Part shown: positions 34,588 through 43,983 of the stretch, one piece after another
How the letters are laid out: each line of letters begins with the position of its first letter
Position numbering within the stretch: position 1 is the first letter of the stretch
NCBI GenBank assembly: GCA_016711085.1
Contig: JADJTR010000001.1
Span: 248,001-312,000, forward strand
Reading direction: 5' to 3'
Source: Phyllobacteriaceae bacterium
GTDB taxonomy: Bacteria; Pseudomonadota; Alphaproteobacteria; Rhizobiales; Rhizobiaceae
Length of the DNA stretch: 64,000 bases
Made by a program: the position numbers and the translations under genes
Notes under the pieces: model-generated
The model's database searches: none
The model's input: the letters and a program-made list of their open reading frames with translations, nothing else
Told to the model about the DNA's origin: nothing

Positions 34588-35427
34588 TGGCCAAGGCATC
34601 GCATAAGCCGCGCAACCGCCGGGCAAAGCCCGCCGCGTCGGAAAGCGCAGTGACGGGCAAAGCAGCAATCGCGTCAAGTGGCGATGCCGTCGAAACGGCG
34701 GCGGAATCCGGCGAAAACGCCGCCGCAGGAAATGACCTCCGGGTCGAGCCACGTGGTGGCCGAACCGTTTGCCGGCACCCATGGCTATGCCCCGGCGACC
34801 TATGGTCAACCCTTGACCGAGGACGCCAGCCACATCGCCGCGGCGCTCGAATCGAAACGCGACCGTATTCGCAAGCAGCACGGCGAAACCGCGGACCCGA
34901 GCCCGGCCGACGCCGGGCCGTTCGGCGAAACCCACGGCTATTCGCCCGCAACCTATCGGCGGCCGGAATATCTCGACTATCTCGACAAGGCGACGGTCGC
35001 CATCCGCACCGTCCGCCTTTTCGTCTATGCCGGCATGGCGGCCTTTGTCATTCTCGCCTTCTACGGCTTCTTCCTGATTTACCAGCTGACCCGCGATGTT
35101 CACGTCGCCGTCAAGCAGACGGTCATCATGGCCGACCAGATGCAGGAAATGACCCGCGTCATGGCGGACATGCGGTCGTCGATGACGACCATGGATGCCA
35201 CCATCACCGACATGAACGGCACGATGCGCAACATGAACGGCGCCATCGCCCATATGGACAATTCGCTCGTCCAGATGGGCAACACCATGTCCTTGATGCA
35301 GCACTCGGCCCGCAATCTCGATCAGTCGATCGGTCCGGTCATGGGCACGATGAACCGCTTCATGCCCTTTGGCTGGGGCGGCAACAATTATGGCGGCGCG
35401 CCGCCCTACGCCCAGCCGATGCGCTGA
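34587..35427 (+). CDS. membrane protein with Met-rich heptad coiled coil, frameshifted
   Basis: The gene starts at ATG 34587, overlapping the TPR gene stop. The first ~50 residues are basic and Ala-rich. The frame then changes near 34735, and the second frame continues SSHVVAEPFAGTHGYAPATYG, with a duplicated GTHGYAPATY / ETHGYSPATY unit. A membrane helix (FVYAGMAAFVILAFYGFFLIYQL) follows. After it comes a long coiled coil with Met at regular spacing (MADQMQEMTRVMADM, MRNMNGAIAHM), ending MPFGWGGNNYGGAPPY. The tail resembles the Gly-rich secreted neighbours. Alternatively translation starts within the second frame at 34678 or 34735. Confidence 0.6.
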
Positions 35428-35514
35428 CCCCGCCGCCGCGATTGACACGCCGACGCTGGCGAACTTCACTGTGCGCCGATTCATGACCCGTGCACGACGG
35501 GTGCGGAGCAGCGC

Positions 35515-37035
35515 ATGTCAGCGGCCGAACCGGTCGACATTTTCATCATCGGCGGCGGCGTCAATGGCTGCGGCATCGCCCGCGACGCCGCCGGCCGCGG
35601 TCATTCGGTGATCCTCGCCGAGAAGGACGATCTTGCCTCGGGCACGTCTTCGGGGTCGACCAAGCTCATTCATGGCGGCCTGCGCTATCTTGAATATTAC
35701 GAATTCCGCCTGGTGCGCGAATCGCTGAAGGAGCGCGAAGTGCTGTGGGCGATGGCCCCGCACATCGTCTCTCCCTTGCGCTTCATTCTGCCATTGCACC
35801 GCGCCATGCGGCCGGCCTGGCTGATCCGTCTCGGGCTGTTCCTCTATGACCACATCGGCGGGCGCAAGCGCCTGGCCCCGACGCGCACGCTCGACCTGAC
35901 CGCCGATGTAGCCGGCGGGGCGCTCAAACCGGCGTTCAAGCGGGCGTTCGAATATTCCGATTGCTGGGTCGATGATGCCCGCCTTGTCGTTCTCAACGCC
36001 CGTTCCGCCGCCGACCTCGGCGCGACCGTGCTGACGCGGTCGACGGTCGTCGATGCGCGCCGCGCCGATGGCCTGTGGCGCGTGACCATCAAGGACGCCC
36101 TGACCGGCGCGCGGAAAGAATTCGCCGCGCGGCTGCTCGTCAACGCCGCCGGCCCGTGGATCGACGCGGCGCTGCGCAGCGCGCTCGGCCGCAATGGAGC
36201 CCGCAATATCCGCCTCGTCCAGGGCAGCCATATCGTGGTCAGGAAAAAATTCGCCCATGGCCGCGCCTATTTTTTTCAGAACAATGACGGGCGCATTTTC
36301 TTCGGCATTCCCTATGAGGACGATTTCACCCTGATCGGCACCACCGATCGCGATTGGCCGGGCGAACCGGGGGGGATTCATATATCAGCCGATGAAATCG
36401 ATTATCTGTGCGCCGGCGCCAGCGAGTATTTCCGCGAGCCGGTGACGCGGGCCGATATCGTCTGGACCTATTCGGCCGTTCGTCCGCTTTATGACGACGG
36501 CGCCTCGAAGGCCCAGGAGGCAACCCGCGACTACGTGCTGAAGATGGAAGACGACGGCGCGCCGCTGATCAACGTTTTCGGCGGCAAGATCACCACCTAT
36601 CGCCGTCTGGCGGAAGCGGTGATGGAGAAGATCGAGGGCGTCATCCCGCCGAAAGGCCGGCCGTGGACCGAAGGCGCGGCGCTTCCGGGCGGCGATTTCC
36701 CCGTCGACGCGGTTGATGCGCGGGTCGTCGGCCTGTGCGTCGCCTTTCCCTTTCTTGCCCCCGGCCATGCGCGGCGGCTGGTTCGCCTTTACGGGACCGA
36801 GGCGCATCGTCTTTTGGCCGGCGTCGATGATGCGTCCGGCCTTGGCCGCCATTTTGGCGCCGACCTGTTCGAAGTCGAACTGCGCTGGCTGATGGATCGG
36901 GAATGGGCGGTGACCGCCGAGGATGTCCTGTGGCGGCGCACCAAACTCGGCCTGCGTTTTTCACCGGCTGAGACGGCGGCGCTGGATGATTTCATCCACG
37001 CCGCGCGCACCGGAGTTCCAGCGGGGAGGAAATGA
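35515..37035 (+). CDS. glpD: glycerol-3-phosphate dehydrogenase
   Basis: The 506-residue flavoprotein has the FAD motif IIGGGVNGCGIARDAAGRGH at ~10-29, the family segment SSGSTKLIHGGLRYLEYYEF and the later GTTDRDWPG. It oxidises sn-glycerol 3-phosphate to dihydroxyacetone phosphate at the membrane and passes electrons to quinone. Length and C-terminal domain are normal. GGAG sits seven bases before the ATG. It overlaps glpK by four bases, so the two form a glycerol-use operon; no glycerol transporter gene is beside them. Confidence 0.94.
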   Translation: MSAAEPVDIFIIGGGVNGCGIARDAAGRGHSVILAEKDDLASGTSSGSTKLIHGGLRYLEYYEFRLVRESLKEREVLWAMAPHIVSPLRFILPLHRAMRPAWLIRLGLFLYDHIGGRKRLAPTRTLDLTADVAGGALKPAFKRAFEYSDCWVDDARLVVLNARSAADLGATVLTRSTVVDARRADGLWRVTIKDALTGARKEFAARLLVNAAGPWIDAALRSALGRNGARNIRLVQGSHIVVRKKFAHGRAYFFQNNDGRIFFGIPYEDDFTLIGTTDRDWPGEPGGIHISADEIDYLCAGASEYFREPVTRADIVWTYSAVRPLYDDGASKAQEATRDYVLKMEDDGAPLINVFGGKITTYRRLAEAVMEKIEGVIPPKGRPWTEGAALPGGDFPVDAVDARVVGLCVAFPFLAPGHARRLVRLYGTEAHRLLAGVDDASGLGRHFGADLFEVELRWLMDREWAVTAEDVLWRRTKLGLRFSPAETAALDDFIHAARTGVPAGRK

Positions 37036-38524
37036 TGGGCGGGCATATACTGGCGATCGATCAGGGCACCACATCGTCGCGGGCCATCGTTTTCGATGAA
37101 AAATTCAATATATCAGGTGTCGGGCAGCAGGAATTCGCCCAGCATTTTCCGGCCTCCGGCTGGGTCGAGCACGATGCCGACGAGATTTTCACGTCCGTCG
37201 TCGCCACCATGCGCGACGCGCTGGCGAAATCGGGCGTGGCGGCCGGCGACATCGCCGCGATCGGCGTCACCAATCAGCGCGAGACCGTCGTCGTCTGGGA
37301 GCGGTCGACGGGAAAACCGATCCACCGCGCCATCGTCTGGCAGGACAGGCGTACCGCCGATCGGTGCGAGGACTTGAAGCGGCGCGGCCTCGAACCTTTG
37401 TTCACGGCGAAAACCGGCCTGCTGCTCGATCCCTATTTTTCCGGCACCAAGCTCGCCTGGATTCTGGACAATGTCGACGGCGCCCGCGGCCGCGCCGAAC
37501 GCGGCGAACTGTGCTTCGGGACCATCGATTCCTGGCTGGTTTTCCGCCTTACCGGCGGCCGCGTCCACGCCACCGACGCCACCAACGCCTCCCGCACCTT
37601 GCTGTTCGATATCGCCGAAAACCGCTGGGACGAGGAACTGCTCGGTTTGCTCGGCGTTCCCTTCGCCATCCTGCCGGAGGTGAAAGACAGCGCCGCCGAT
37701 TTCGGCGAAACCGACCCTGCCATCTTCGGCGCGTCGATCCCGATCCTCGGCGTTGCCGGCGACCAGCAGGCGGCGACCATCGGCAACGCCTGTTTCGCCC
37801 CGGGCATGATGAAGGCGACCTACGGCACCGGCTGCTTCGCCCTGCTCAACACCGGCGCGACCGCGTCGCCTCGACCAACCGCCTGCTCGCCACCATCGCA
37901 TGGCGGCTTGAAGGCAAAACGACCTATGCGCTCGAAGGCTCCATTTTCATCGCCGGGGCGGCGGTGCAGTGGTTGCGCGACGGCCTGAGCCTGATCGGTT
38001 CGGCGGCCGAAAGCGGCCCGCTCGCCGCTTGCGCCGATCCGGCGCAGCGCGTCTATCTGGTGCCGGCCTTCGTGGGCCTCGGCGCGCCGCATTGGGACGC
38101 CGCCGCGCGCGGTGCGATTTTCGGCCTGACGCGCAATTCCGGCCCGGCCGAATTCGCCCGCGCCGCGCTCGAAAGCGTCGCCTACCAGACGCTCGATCTG
38201 CTCGATGCGATGAAGCGGGATTGGCCGGCGGCGGGCGAAACCGTGCTGCGCGTCGATGGCGGCATGGTCGCCTCCGACTGGACCATGCAGCGCCTCGCCG
38301 ACATCATTGCCGCGCCGGTCGATCGGCCGGGAATCCTCGAGACCACCGCGCTCGGCGCGGCCTGGCTTGCCGGATCGCAGGCCGGCGTTTGGCCGGACAT
38401 GGCGGGCTTCGCCAAGGCCTGGGCGCTCGATCGCCGCTTTTCGCCGGCGATGGACAAGGTCGAGCGCGCGTCCGCCATCGCCGGTTGGCGCGACGCGGTG
38501 CGCCGCACTTTGTCCGTCAATTGA
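37032..38524 (+). CDS. glpK: glycerol kinase, frameshifted
   Basis: Glycerol kinase of the FGGY family, making glycerol 3-phosphate for GlpD. The start reads HILAIDQGTTSSRAIVFDE, the ATP-binding loop of the family, and later come GVTNQRETVVVWERSTGKPI, ATYGTGCFALLNTG and GSIFIAGAAVQWLRDGL. The frame breaks near 37870: GATA should continue VASTNRLLATIAWRLEG, and adding one G (ACCGCG-GTCGCC) restores it. The restored protein has ~497 residues, the normal length. It ends one base before the convergent kynureninase stop. The lesion is probably a sequencing error. Confidence 0.88.
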
Positions 38525-39718
38525 TCAGGTGACCTTGCCGCGAGTCCTGAATTCCGGCCGGTCGAAGGCGCGCGTCGCCAGGATGTCGGAGAGCGCCGCC
38601 ACGGCCTGGTCCACATCCGCCTCATCGTTGTAGAGCGGCGCGAAGCCGAATCGCACAAGGTCCGGGGCGCGGAAGTCGCCGATCACGCCGCGCGCGATCA
38701 GCGCCTGCATGATGGCATGGCCGTCCGCATGCCGGAACGACACTTGCGAACCGCGCATTTCAGGATCCCGCGGGCTGGCGAGGGCCAGGTCGGGACAGGA
38801 GGCCTCGACCCCGGTGATGAACCGCTCGGACAATTCGACCGAACGGGCCCGCAGCATTGCCAGGTCCACGCCGTCGAAAACATCGAGCGCGGCCTCGAGA
38901 GCCGCCATTTGCAGGATCGCCGGCGTGCCGACGCGCATGCGCGCCACACCGCGCGCCGGCCGGTAGTCGGCATCGAAGGCGAACGGCGATTCGTGCCCGA
39001 GCCAGCCCGACAGGGCGGGTCGCACCGCATTCTGTAAGTCAGGGCGCACATAAATGAACGCCGGCGCACCTGGCCCGCCGTTCAGGTATTTGTAGGTGCA
39101 GCCGGCGGCGAAATCGGCATGCGCACCCCCGAGATCGACCGGCAGGGCCCCTGCCGAATGGGCGAGATCCCAGATCGTCAACGCTCCGGCGGCGTGCGCT
39201 TGTCGCGTCAGCGCCGCCATATCGTGGCGTCGTCCGGTGCGGTAGTCGACCTCGGTCAGCATCAGCACTGCGACGGTTCCGTCGATGGCGTCGGCCACCG
39301 CTTCCGGCTCCACGGTCTTCAGCCCATGGCCGCGCCCGAGGGTTTCGACAAGTCCCTGCGCCATGTAGAGGTCGGTCGGGAAATTGCCGCGGTCCGTCAG
39401 GATTACCCGCCGCTCTGGCCGCATCTCCAGCGCCGAGGCCAGCGCCTGGTGCACCTTGATCGACAGGGTGTCGCCGACAGTGACGGATCCGGCCGGCGCG
39501 CCGATCAGCCGGCCGATGCGGTCGCCGAGCCGGGTCGGCAGGTCGATCCAGCCGCACTCGTTCCAGGCGCGTATGAGGCGTTCGCCCCATTCCGCCTCCA
39601 CCGTCCGGCGCAAGCGCTCGACCGCGCCGCGAGGCAACGGTCCGAGCGAATTGCCGTCGAGATAGACGACGCCGTCCGGCAGGGCGAATAGCCCCCGCGT
39701 CGCGGCAAGGTCCGTCAC
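38525..39718 (-). CDS. kynU: kynureninase
   Basis: The 397-residue PLP enzyme has DGNSLGPLPRGAVERL near the start, WDLAHSAGALPVDLGGAHADFAAG and the PLP-lysine segment CTYKYLNGGPGAPAFIYV, all typical of kynureninase. The enzyme splits kynurenine to anthranilate and alanine in tryptophan breakdown. The GTG start overlaps the upstream aminotransferase stop by four bases (GTGA). No tryptophan dioxygenase or formamidase gene is in the window. Confidence 0.9.
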   Translation of the reverse strand: MTDLAATRGLFALPDGVVYLDGNSLGPLPRGAVERLRRTVEAEWGERLIRAWNECGWIDLPTRLGDRIGRLIGAPAGSVTVGDTLSIKVHQALASALEMRPERRVILTDRGNFPTDLYMAQGLVETLGRGHGLKTVEPEAVADAIDGTVAVLMLTEVDYRTGRRHDMAALTRQAHAAGALTIWDLAHSAGALPVDLGGAHADFAAGCTYKYLNGGPGAPAFIYVRPDLQNAVRPALSGWLGHESPFAFDADYRPARGVARMRVGTPAILQMAALEAALDVFDGVDLAMLRARSVELSERFITGVEASCPDLALASPRDPEMRGSQVSFRHADGHAIMQALIARGVIGDFRAPDLVRFGFAPLYNDEADVDQAVAALSDILATRAFDRPEFRTRGKVT

Positions 39719-40988
39719 GCCGTGCGCGCTTCGCGGATCGATTCGCCGAGCAGGCCGAGCGCCTCGGTGAACACCTCGTCTGGATCGTGATCGGCGACAG
39801 GAAGCGAATGACGTTGCCGTAAACGCCGCAGGTCAGCAGGATCAGCCCCTTGTCGAGCGCCTTCAAGCGGACGCGATTGGTGAATTCGGCGCTCGGTTCG
39901 CCCGTTTTCGCGTCATTGAACTCGGCGGCGTTCATGAAACCGGGGCCGCGCACGTCGACGATTTCGGGTACGTCCTCGCGCAGGCTTTCCAGCGATTGCT
40001 TCAATCGCGAGCCCAGCCTGTTGGCGCGGTCGCACAGCTTTTCTTCCTCGATGATATCGAGCACGGCGTGCGCCGCCGCGATGCCGATCGGGTTGCCGCC
40101 ATAGGTGCCCCCGAGCGCGCCGGCCGCGGCCACGTCCATGATCTCGGCCCGCCCGGTCACCGCGGCGAGCGGAAAGCCGCCAGCCAGACCCTTGGCCATC
40201 GTCGTCAGATCCGGCGTGACGTCATGATGCTCCATCGCCAGCATTTTGCCGGTGCGCGCAAAGCCGGTCTGCACTTCGTCGGCGATCAGCAATATGCCGT
40301 GCTTGTCGCAGACCTCGCGCAGGCGGCGCATGAAATCGCGCGGCGCTTCGTAAAAGCCGCCTTCGCCCTGCACCGGCTCGAGGATGATCGCCGCGACCCG
40401 CGCCGGATCGACATCCGCCTTGAACAGCCGGTCGAGCGCCGCCATCGCCTGGTCGACGCTGACGCCATGCAGGGCGACGGGGAAGGGGGCGTGATAAATT
40501 TCGCCCGGCATCGAGCCGAAACCGAGCTTGTAGGGCGCGACCTTGCCGGTCAGCGCCATGCCCATGAAGGTGCGGCCGTGGAACCCGCCGGAAAAGGCGA
40601 TGACTGCGTTGCGCCCGGTGGCGGAACGGGCGATCTTGACCGCGTTTTCCACCGCCTCGGCGCCCGTCGTCACGAACATCGTCTTTTTGGCCCCCTTGCC
40701 GGGGACCAGGCCGTTCAGCCTTTCGGCCAGCGTCACATAGTTCTCGTACGGCACGACCTGGTGGCAGGTGTGGGTGAATTTGTCGATCTGGTCCTTGACC
40801 GCGGCGATGACCTTGGGGTGGCGGTGGCCGGTATTGACCACGGCGATGCCCGAGGCGAAATCGATGTATCGGCGGCCTTCGCTGTCCCAGATTTCCGCGT
40901 TTTCGGCCTTTTCGGCGAAAATCGGGGTGGTCACGCCGACGCCGCGGGCAATCGCCGCGGCGCGTCTTTCGCTCAGGGTCTGGTTCAT
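39715..40988 (-). CDS. gabT: class III aminotransferase, 4-aminobutyrate--2-oxoglutarate type, frameshifted
   Basis: The protein opens with MNQTLSERRAAAIARGVGVT and has IDFASGIAVVNTGHRHPKV and ILIADEVQTGFARTGKMLAM. The PLP-lysine segment is TTMAKGLAGGFPLAAVTGRA. This is the GabT pattern, moving the amino group of 4-aminobutyrate (or a related omega-amine) to 2-oxoglutarate. Near 39780 the frame breaks after FLSPITI. One missing C restores PDEVFTEALGLLGESIREAR and the normal stop at 39715, which overlaps kynU. Full length is then ~425 residues. Pairing with kynureninase is unusual. Confidence 0.87.
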
Positions 40989-41173
40989 GATCTCTTCCGC
41001 TTGTTGTTCCTGCCCCGACCGCTCCCGGCGGCCAAGGTGTCGGACGCTACATGAATTCGGCCGTCGCCGGTAGCTCTGCCCCGCGACCTTTGGCGTCGCG
41101 GTTTTGATGACGCAACAGGTGAGTTTGCCGCCCGGATCTGTAAATTGGCGAAATGGAAAATCGGGAGACGACC

Positions 41174-42134
41174 GTGCCTGTTCCTGTGCTCTGCATCGCC
41201 CTCAACCCGACCCTCGACGTTTCCGCCGAAACCGCCGAGGTCAGGCCGACCCGCAAGACGCGGACCGTCAACCAGCGCCAGGAGCCGGGCGGCGGCGGCG
41301 TCAATGTCGCCCGCGTCATCGCCGAGCTGGGCGGCTCGCCGCATCTGGTTTATCTTGCCGGCGGCGCAACCGGGGCGCTGCTCGACGCGGCTCTTGGCGA
41401 CGCCGGCGTGCCGAGAACCCGTATCGCCATTGGCGGCATGACCCGCGTCGCCTTCACCATTCACGAGACGAAGACCGGCTTCGAATACCGCTTCGTGCCG
41501 GAAGGGCCGGACGCGCCGCCTGCGGCCATAGAGGCGGTCCTCGACGCCGCGCGCGCCTTCGACGGCGCTTACGTCGTCGCCTCGGGCAGTCTGCCGCGCG
41601 GCGCCGGCCGACATCTACGCCCGCATCGGCGCGATCGCCCGCCAACGTGGCGCGCGCTTCGTCCTCGACGCCGCCGACGCGGCGTTGCGCATCGCGCTTG
41701 ATGCGGGCGGCGTCTTCCTTGTCAAACCGTCGATCGGCGAACTCGAACGCTACGCCGGCCGCCGTCTCGACGAGGACGGCGTCCGCGCCGCGGCCCGCCA
41801 TCTCGTGTCCTCGGGCAAGGCCGAACATGTCGCCGTCACCTTCGGCGTCGGCGGCGCGCTTTTGGTCAACGCCGCCGGCGAAACGCGTCTGCCGGCGCGC
41901 AAGGTTCCGGTCAAATCGGCGGTCGGGGCGGGAGACGCCTTCGTCGGCGGCATGGTCCATGCGCTGACGACCGGGGCGGCGATCGACGACGCGTTCCTGT
42001 GGGGCTCGGCCGCCGGCGCGGCCGCCGTGATGACCGAGGGCGTCGAGCTTTGCCACCGCGCCGATGTCGAGGCGCTCCACGCCGCCTGGGTCGCCGAAAG
42101 GGCTTCGGTTGACCGGTCCGGCGGCGCGGCGTAG
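41174..42134 (+). CDS. PfkB-family sugar kinase (1-phosphofructokinase/tagatose-6-P kinase-like), frameshifted
   Basis: The start at GTG 41174 has GGGAG upstream and gives the usual N-terminus PVPVLCIALNPTLDVSAETA. PfkB motifs follow: QEPGGGGVNVARVIAELGG near the start and SAVGAGDAFVGGMVHAL near the end, the anion-hole and catalytic Asp region. The frame breaks near 41607 after GSLPRGA. Two missing bases in a GC repeat restore PADIYARIGAIARQRGARFV. The restored protein has about 320 residues. It is likely a hexose-phosphate kinase; the exact substrate is open. The DRL gene starts 27 bases downstream. Confidence 0.8.
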
Positions 42135-42161
42135 AGCGCGTCGAGCATCACGGGGACGAGA

Positions 42162-43481
42162 ATGTCGAACATCAACATCGCGCGCACGGGCCTGGCCCGC
42201 GACCTGCAAAAGCGGGCCGAATCCGGCAAACCCGTGCGCATCGGCCTGATCGGCTGCGGCGAAATGGGCACCGACATCGTCACCCAGGTGGCGCAGATGG
42301 AGGGCGTCGTCGTCGCGGCAATAGCCGACAGCCGTCCCGGCCGGGCGCTCGAGGCCATCGCCATCGCCGGCCGCGACCGCGACTCCGGCCGCGGGGCGAA
42401 CACGGCGACCGCGATCACGGCGGCGATCGAGTCCGGCCGCACCGCGATCGTTCCCGATTCCGCTCTGGTCGCCACCGCCGATCTGGTCGATGTCATCGTC
42501 GACGCCACCGGCAAGCCTGCCGTCGGGGCCGAGATCGGACTCAAGGCCATGCAGCACGGCAAGCACCTCGTGATGATGAATGTCGAGGCCGACGTCACCA
42601 TCGGCGCGTACCTGAAACGCGAGGCGGATCGCCTCGGCGTCGTCTATTCGCTCGGCGCCGGCGACGAACCTTCATCGGCGATGGAACTTATCGAATTCGT
42701 CTCGGCCATGGGCCATCGCATCGTCGCCGCCGGCAAGGGCAAGAACAACCCGCTCGACCACGACGCCACGCCCGACCAGTGGCGGGCCGAGGCCGAGCGC
42801 CGCAACATGAACCCGCGCATGCTGGTCGAGTTCGTCGACGGCTCCAAGACCATGGTCGAGATGACGGCGATTGCCAACGCCACAGGGCTGGTGCCGGACA
42901 AGGCCGGCATGCACGGCCCCGCGGCGTCGAAGGAGGAATTGTCGCGCGTGCTCTGCCCGGTCGCCGACGGCGGCGTACTGTCGCGCAAGGGCGTCGTCGA
43001 CTACACCATCGGCAAGGGCGTGGCGCCCGGCGTCTTCGTCGTCGCCGAGATGGCCCATCCGCGCCTGCGCGAGCGCATGGGCGATTTGAAGCTCGGCCCC
43101 GGCCCTTACTACACCTTCCACCGGCCCTATCATCTGACCTCGCTGGAAGTGCCGCTCACCTGCGCCCGCGTCGTCATTCACCGCAAAGCGGACATGGTGC
43201 CGCTCGACCGGCCGGTGGCCGAGGTCTGCGCGCTGGCGAAGCGCGCGCTGAAGGCAGGCGAGAAACTCGACGCCATCGGCGAATACACCTACCGCGCCTG
43301 GAACATGACGGTGGAAGAGGCCCGCGCCGCGAACGCCGTGCCCTGCGGCCTGCTCGAGGGCGGAACAATGCTCGCCGATGTGCCGAAAGGCGGACTTCTC
43401 ACCTACGCCAACGTCGCCCCTCCGGCCGGCCCGCTGCTCGACCTGCGCCGCAAGCAGGACGCGATGCTGTACGGGGGGTAG
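42162..43481 (+). CDS. DXR-like (DRL) oxidoreductase with SAF-type C-terminal domain
   Basis: The 439-residue protein has an N-terminal NAD(P) site (VRIGLIGCGEMGTDIVTQVA) and long stretches typical of the Brucella DRL family. These include GKHLVMMNVEADVTIGAYLK, YSLGAGDEPSSAMELIEFVS, FVDGSKTMVEMTAIANATGL and FHRPYHLTSLEVPLT. A SAF-like domain ends the protein. In Brucella this family (DXR-II) replaces Dxr by converting 1-deoxyxylulose 5-phosphate to methylerythritol 4-phosphate. Other clades of the family have unknown reactions. The linked sugar kinase suggests a sugar-phosphate substrate; which one is not decidable here. Confidence 0.82.
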   Translation: MSNINIARTGLARDLQKRAESGKPVRIGLIGCGEMGTDIVTQVAQMEGVVVAAIADSRPGRALEAIAIAGRDRDSGRGANTATAITAAIESGRTAIVPDSALVATADLVDVIVDATGKPAVGAEIGLKAMQHGKHLVMMNVEADVTIGAYLKREADRLGVVYSLGAGDEPSSAMELIEFVSAMGHRIVAAGKGKNNPLDHDATPDQWRAEAERRNMNPRMLVEFVDGSKTMVEMTAIANATGLVPDKAGMHGPAASKEELSRVLCPVADGGVLSRKGVVDYTIGKGVAPGVFVVAEMAHPRLRERMGDLKLGPGPYYTFHRPYHLTSLEVPLTCARVVIHRKADMVPLDRPVAEVCALAKRALKAGEKLDAIGEYTYRAWNMTVEEARAANAVPCGLLEGGTMLADVPKGGLLTYANVAPPAGPLLDLRRKQDAMLYGG

Positions 43482-43484
43482 GGG

Positions 43485-43760
43485 CTATTTGCGGAGACGC
43501 TCGACGAGTTTGTAAACCTCGTCGTCATTGCGTTTGCCGACCAACAATACGTCGAGCAAATCGGCGTTCATCTCCACGATGACTCGATCCTCGCCCGATT
43601 TGAGGCGCATCAGCGGCGTATGGCCTTTAGGCGGTTCAAGCGCCGCGCCATCCGGATGGGCGGCCAGCGCGACGATCCGCTCGGAGATCTGACTTGCGTG
43701 CTTCGTGGGGAGTTTGCGGAGGAACGCTTCCGCCTGGCGTGAAAAATCAATTCTTCGCAT
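43485..43760 (-). CDS. RelE/ParE-superfamily toxin
   Basis: The 91-residue basic protein reads RIDFSRQAEAFLRKLPTKHA, then AALEPPKGHTPLMRLKSGED and RVIVEMNADLLDVLLVGKRNDDEVYKLVERL, the RelE/mRNA-interferase fold of plasmid-stabilisation proteins. It overlaps the upstream antitoxin gene by 14 bases, the usual toxin-antitoxin order (antitoxin first). Expected role is ribosome-dependent mRNA cleavage held in check by the antitoxin. Confidence 0.85.
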   Translation of the reverse strand: MRRIDFSRQAEAFLRKLPTKHASQISERIVALAAHPDGAALEPPKGHTPLMRLKSGEDRVIVEMNADLLDVLLVGKRNDDEVYKLVERLRK

Positions 43761-43983
43761 CGAGCAAATCGGCGATCAGGATACTGCTGGCCGTCGCGCC
43801 GATCATGCCTTCGGCTTTCGCCGACCGTGCACGCTCGGCCCAGACTGTGTCCTCCAGATCGGCCAGCGAGAACATCACGCTGACGGGGCGGTTGTTGCGG
43901 GTCACCACCACCGGTTCGCGCTGGGCCATGTCGAGAAACTCGCCGAAATGGATTTTGGCGCGCGCTGCCGTGATCGATTTCAT
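43747..43983 (-). CDS. Phd/YefM-family antitoxin
   Basis: The 78-residue protein (start ATG 43983) reads MKSITAARAKIHFGEFLDMA then QREPVVVTRNNRPVSVMFSL, the Phd/YefM DNA-binding fold, with an acidic Ala-rich C-terminal tail that would wrap the toxin. It is followed by the RelE-like toxin with a 14-base overlap. The start codon abuts the inverted-repeat element at 43986, so its promoter lies within that element. Confidence 0.85.
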   Translation of the reverse strand: MKSITAARAKIHFGEFLDMAQREPVVVTRNNRPVSVMFSLADLEDTVWAERARSAKAEGMIGATASSILIADLLDAKN

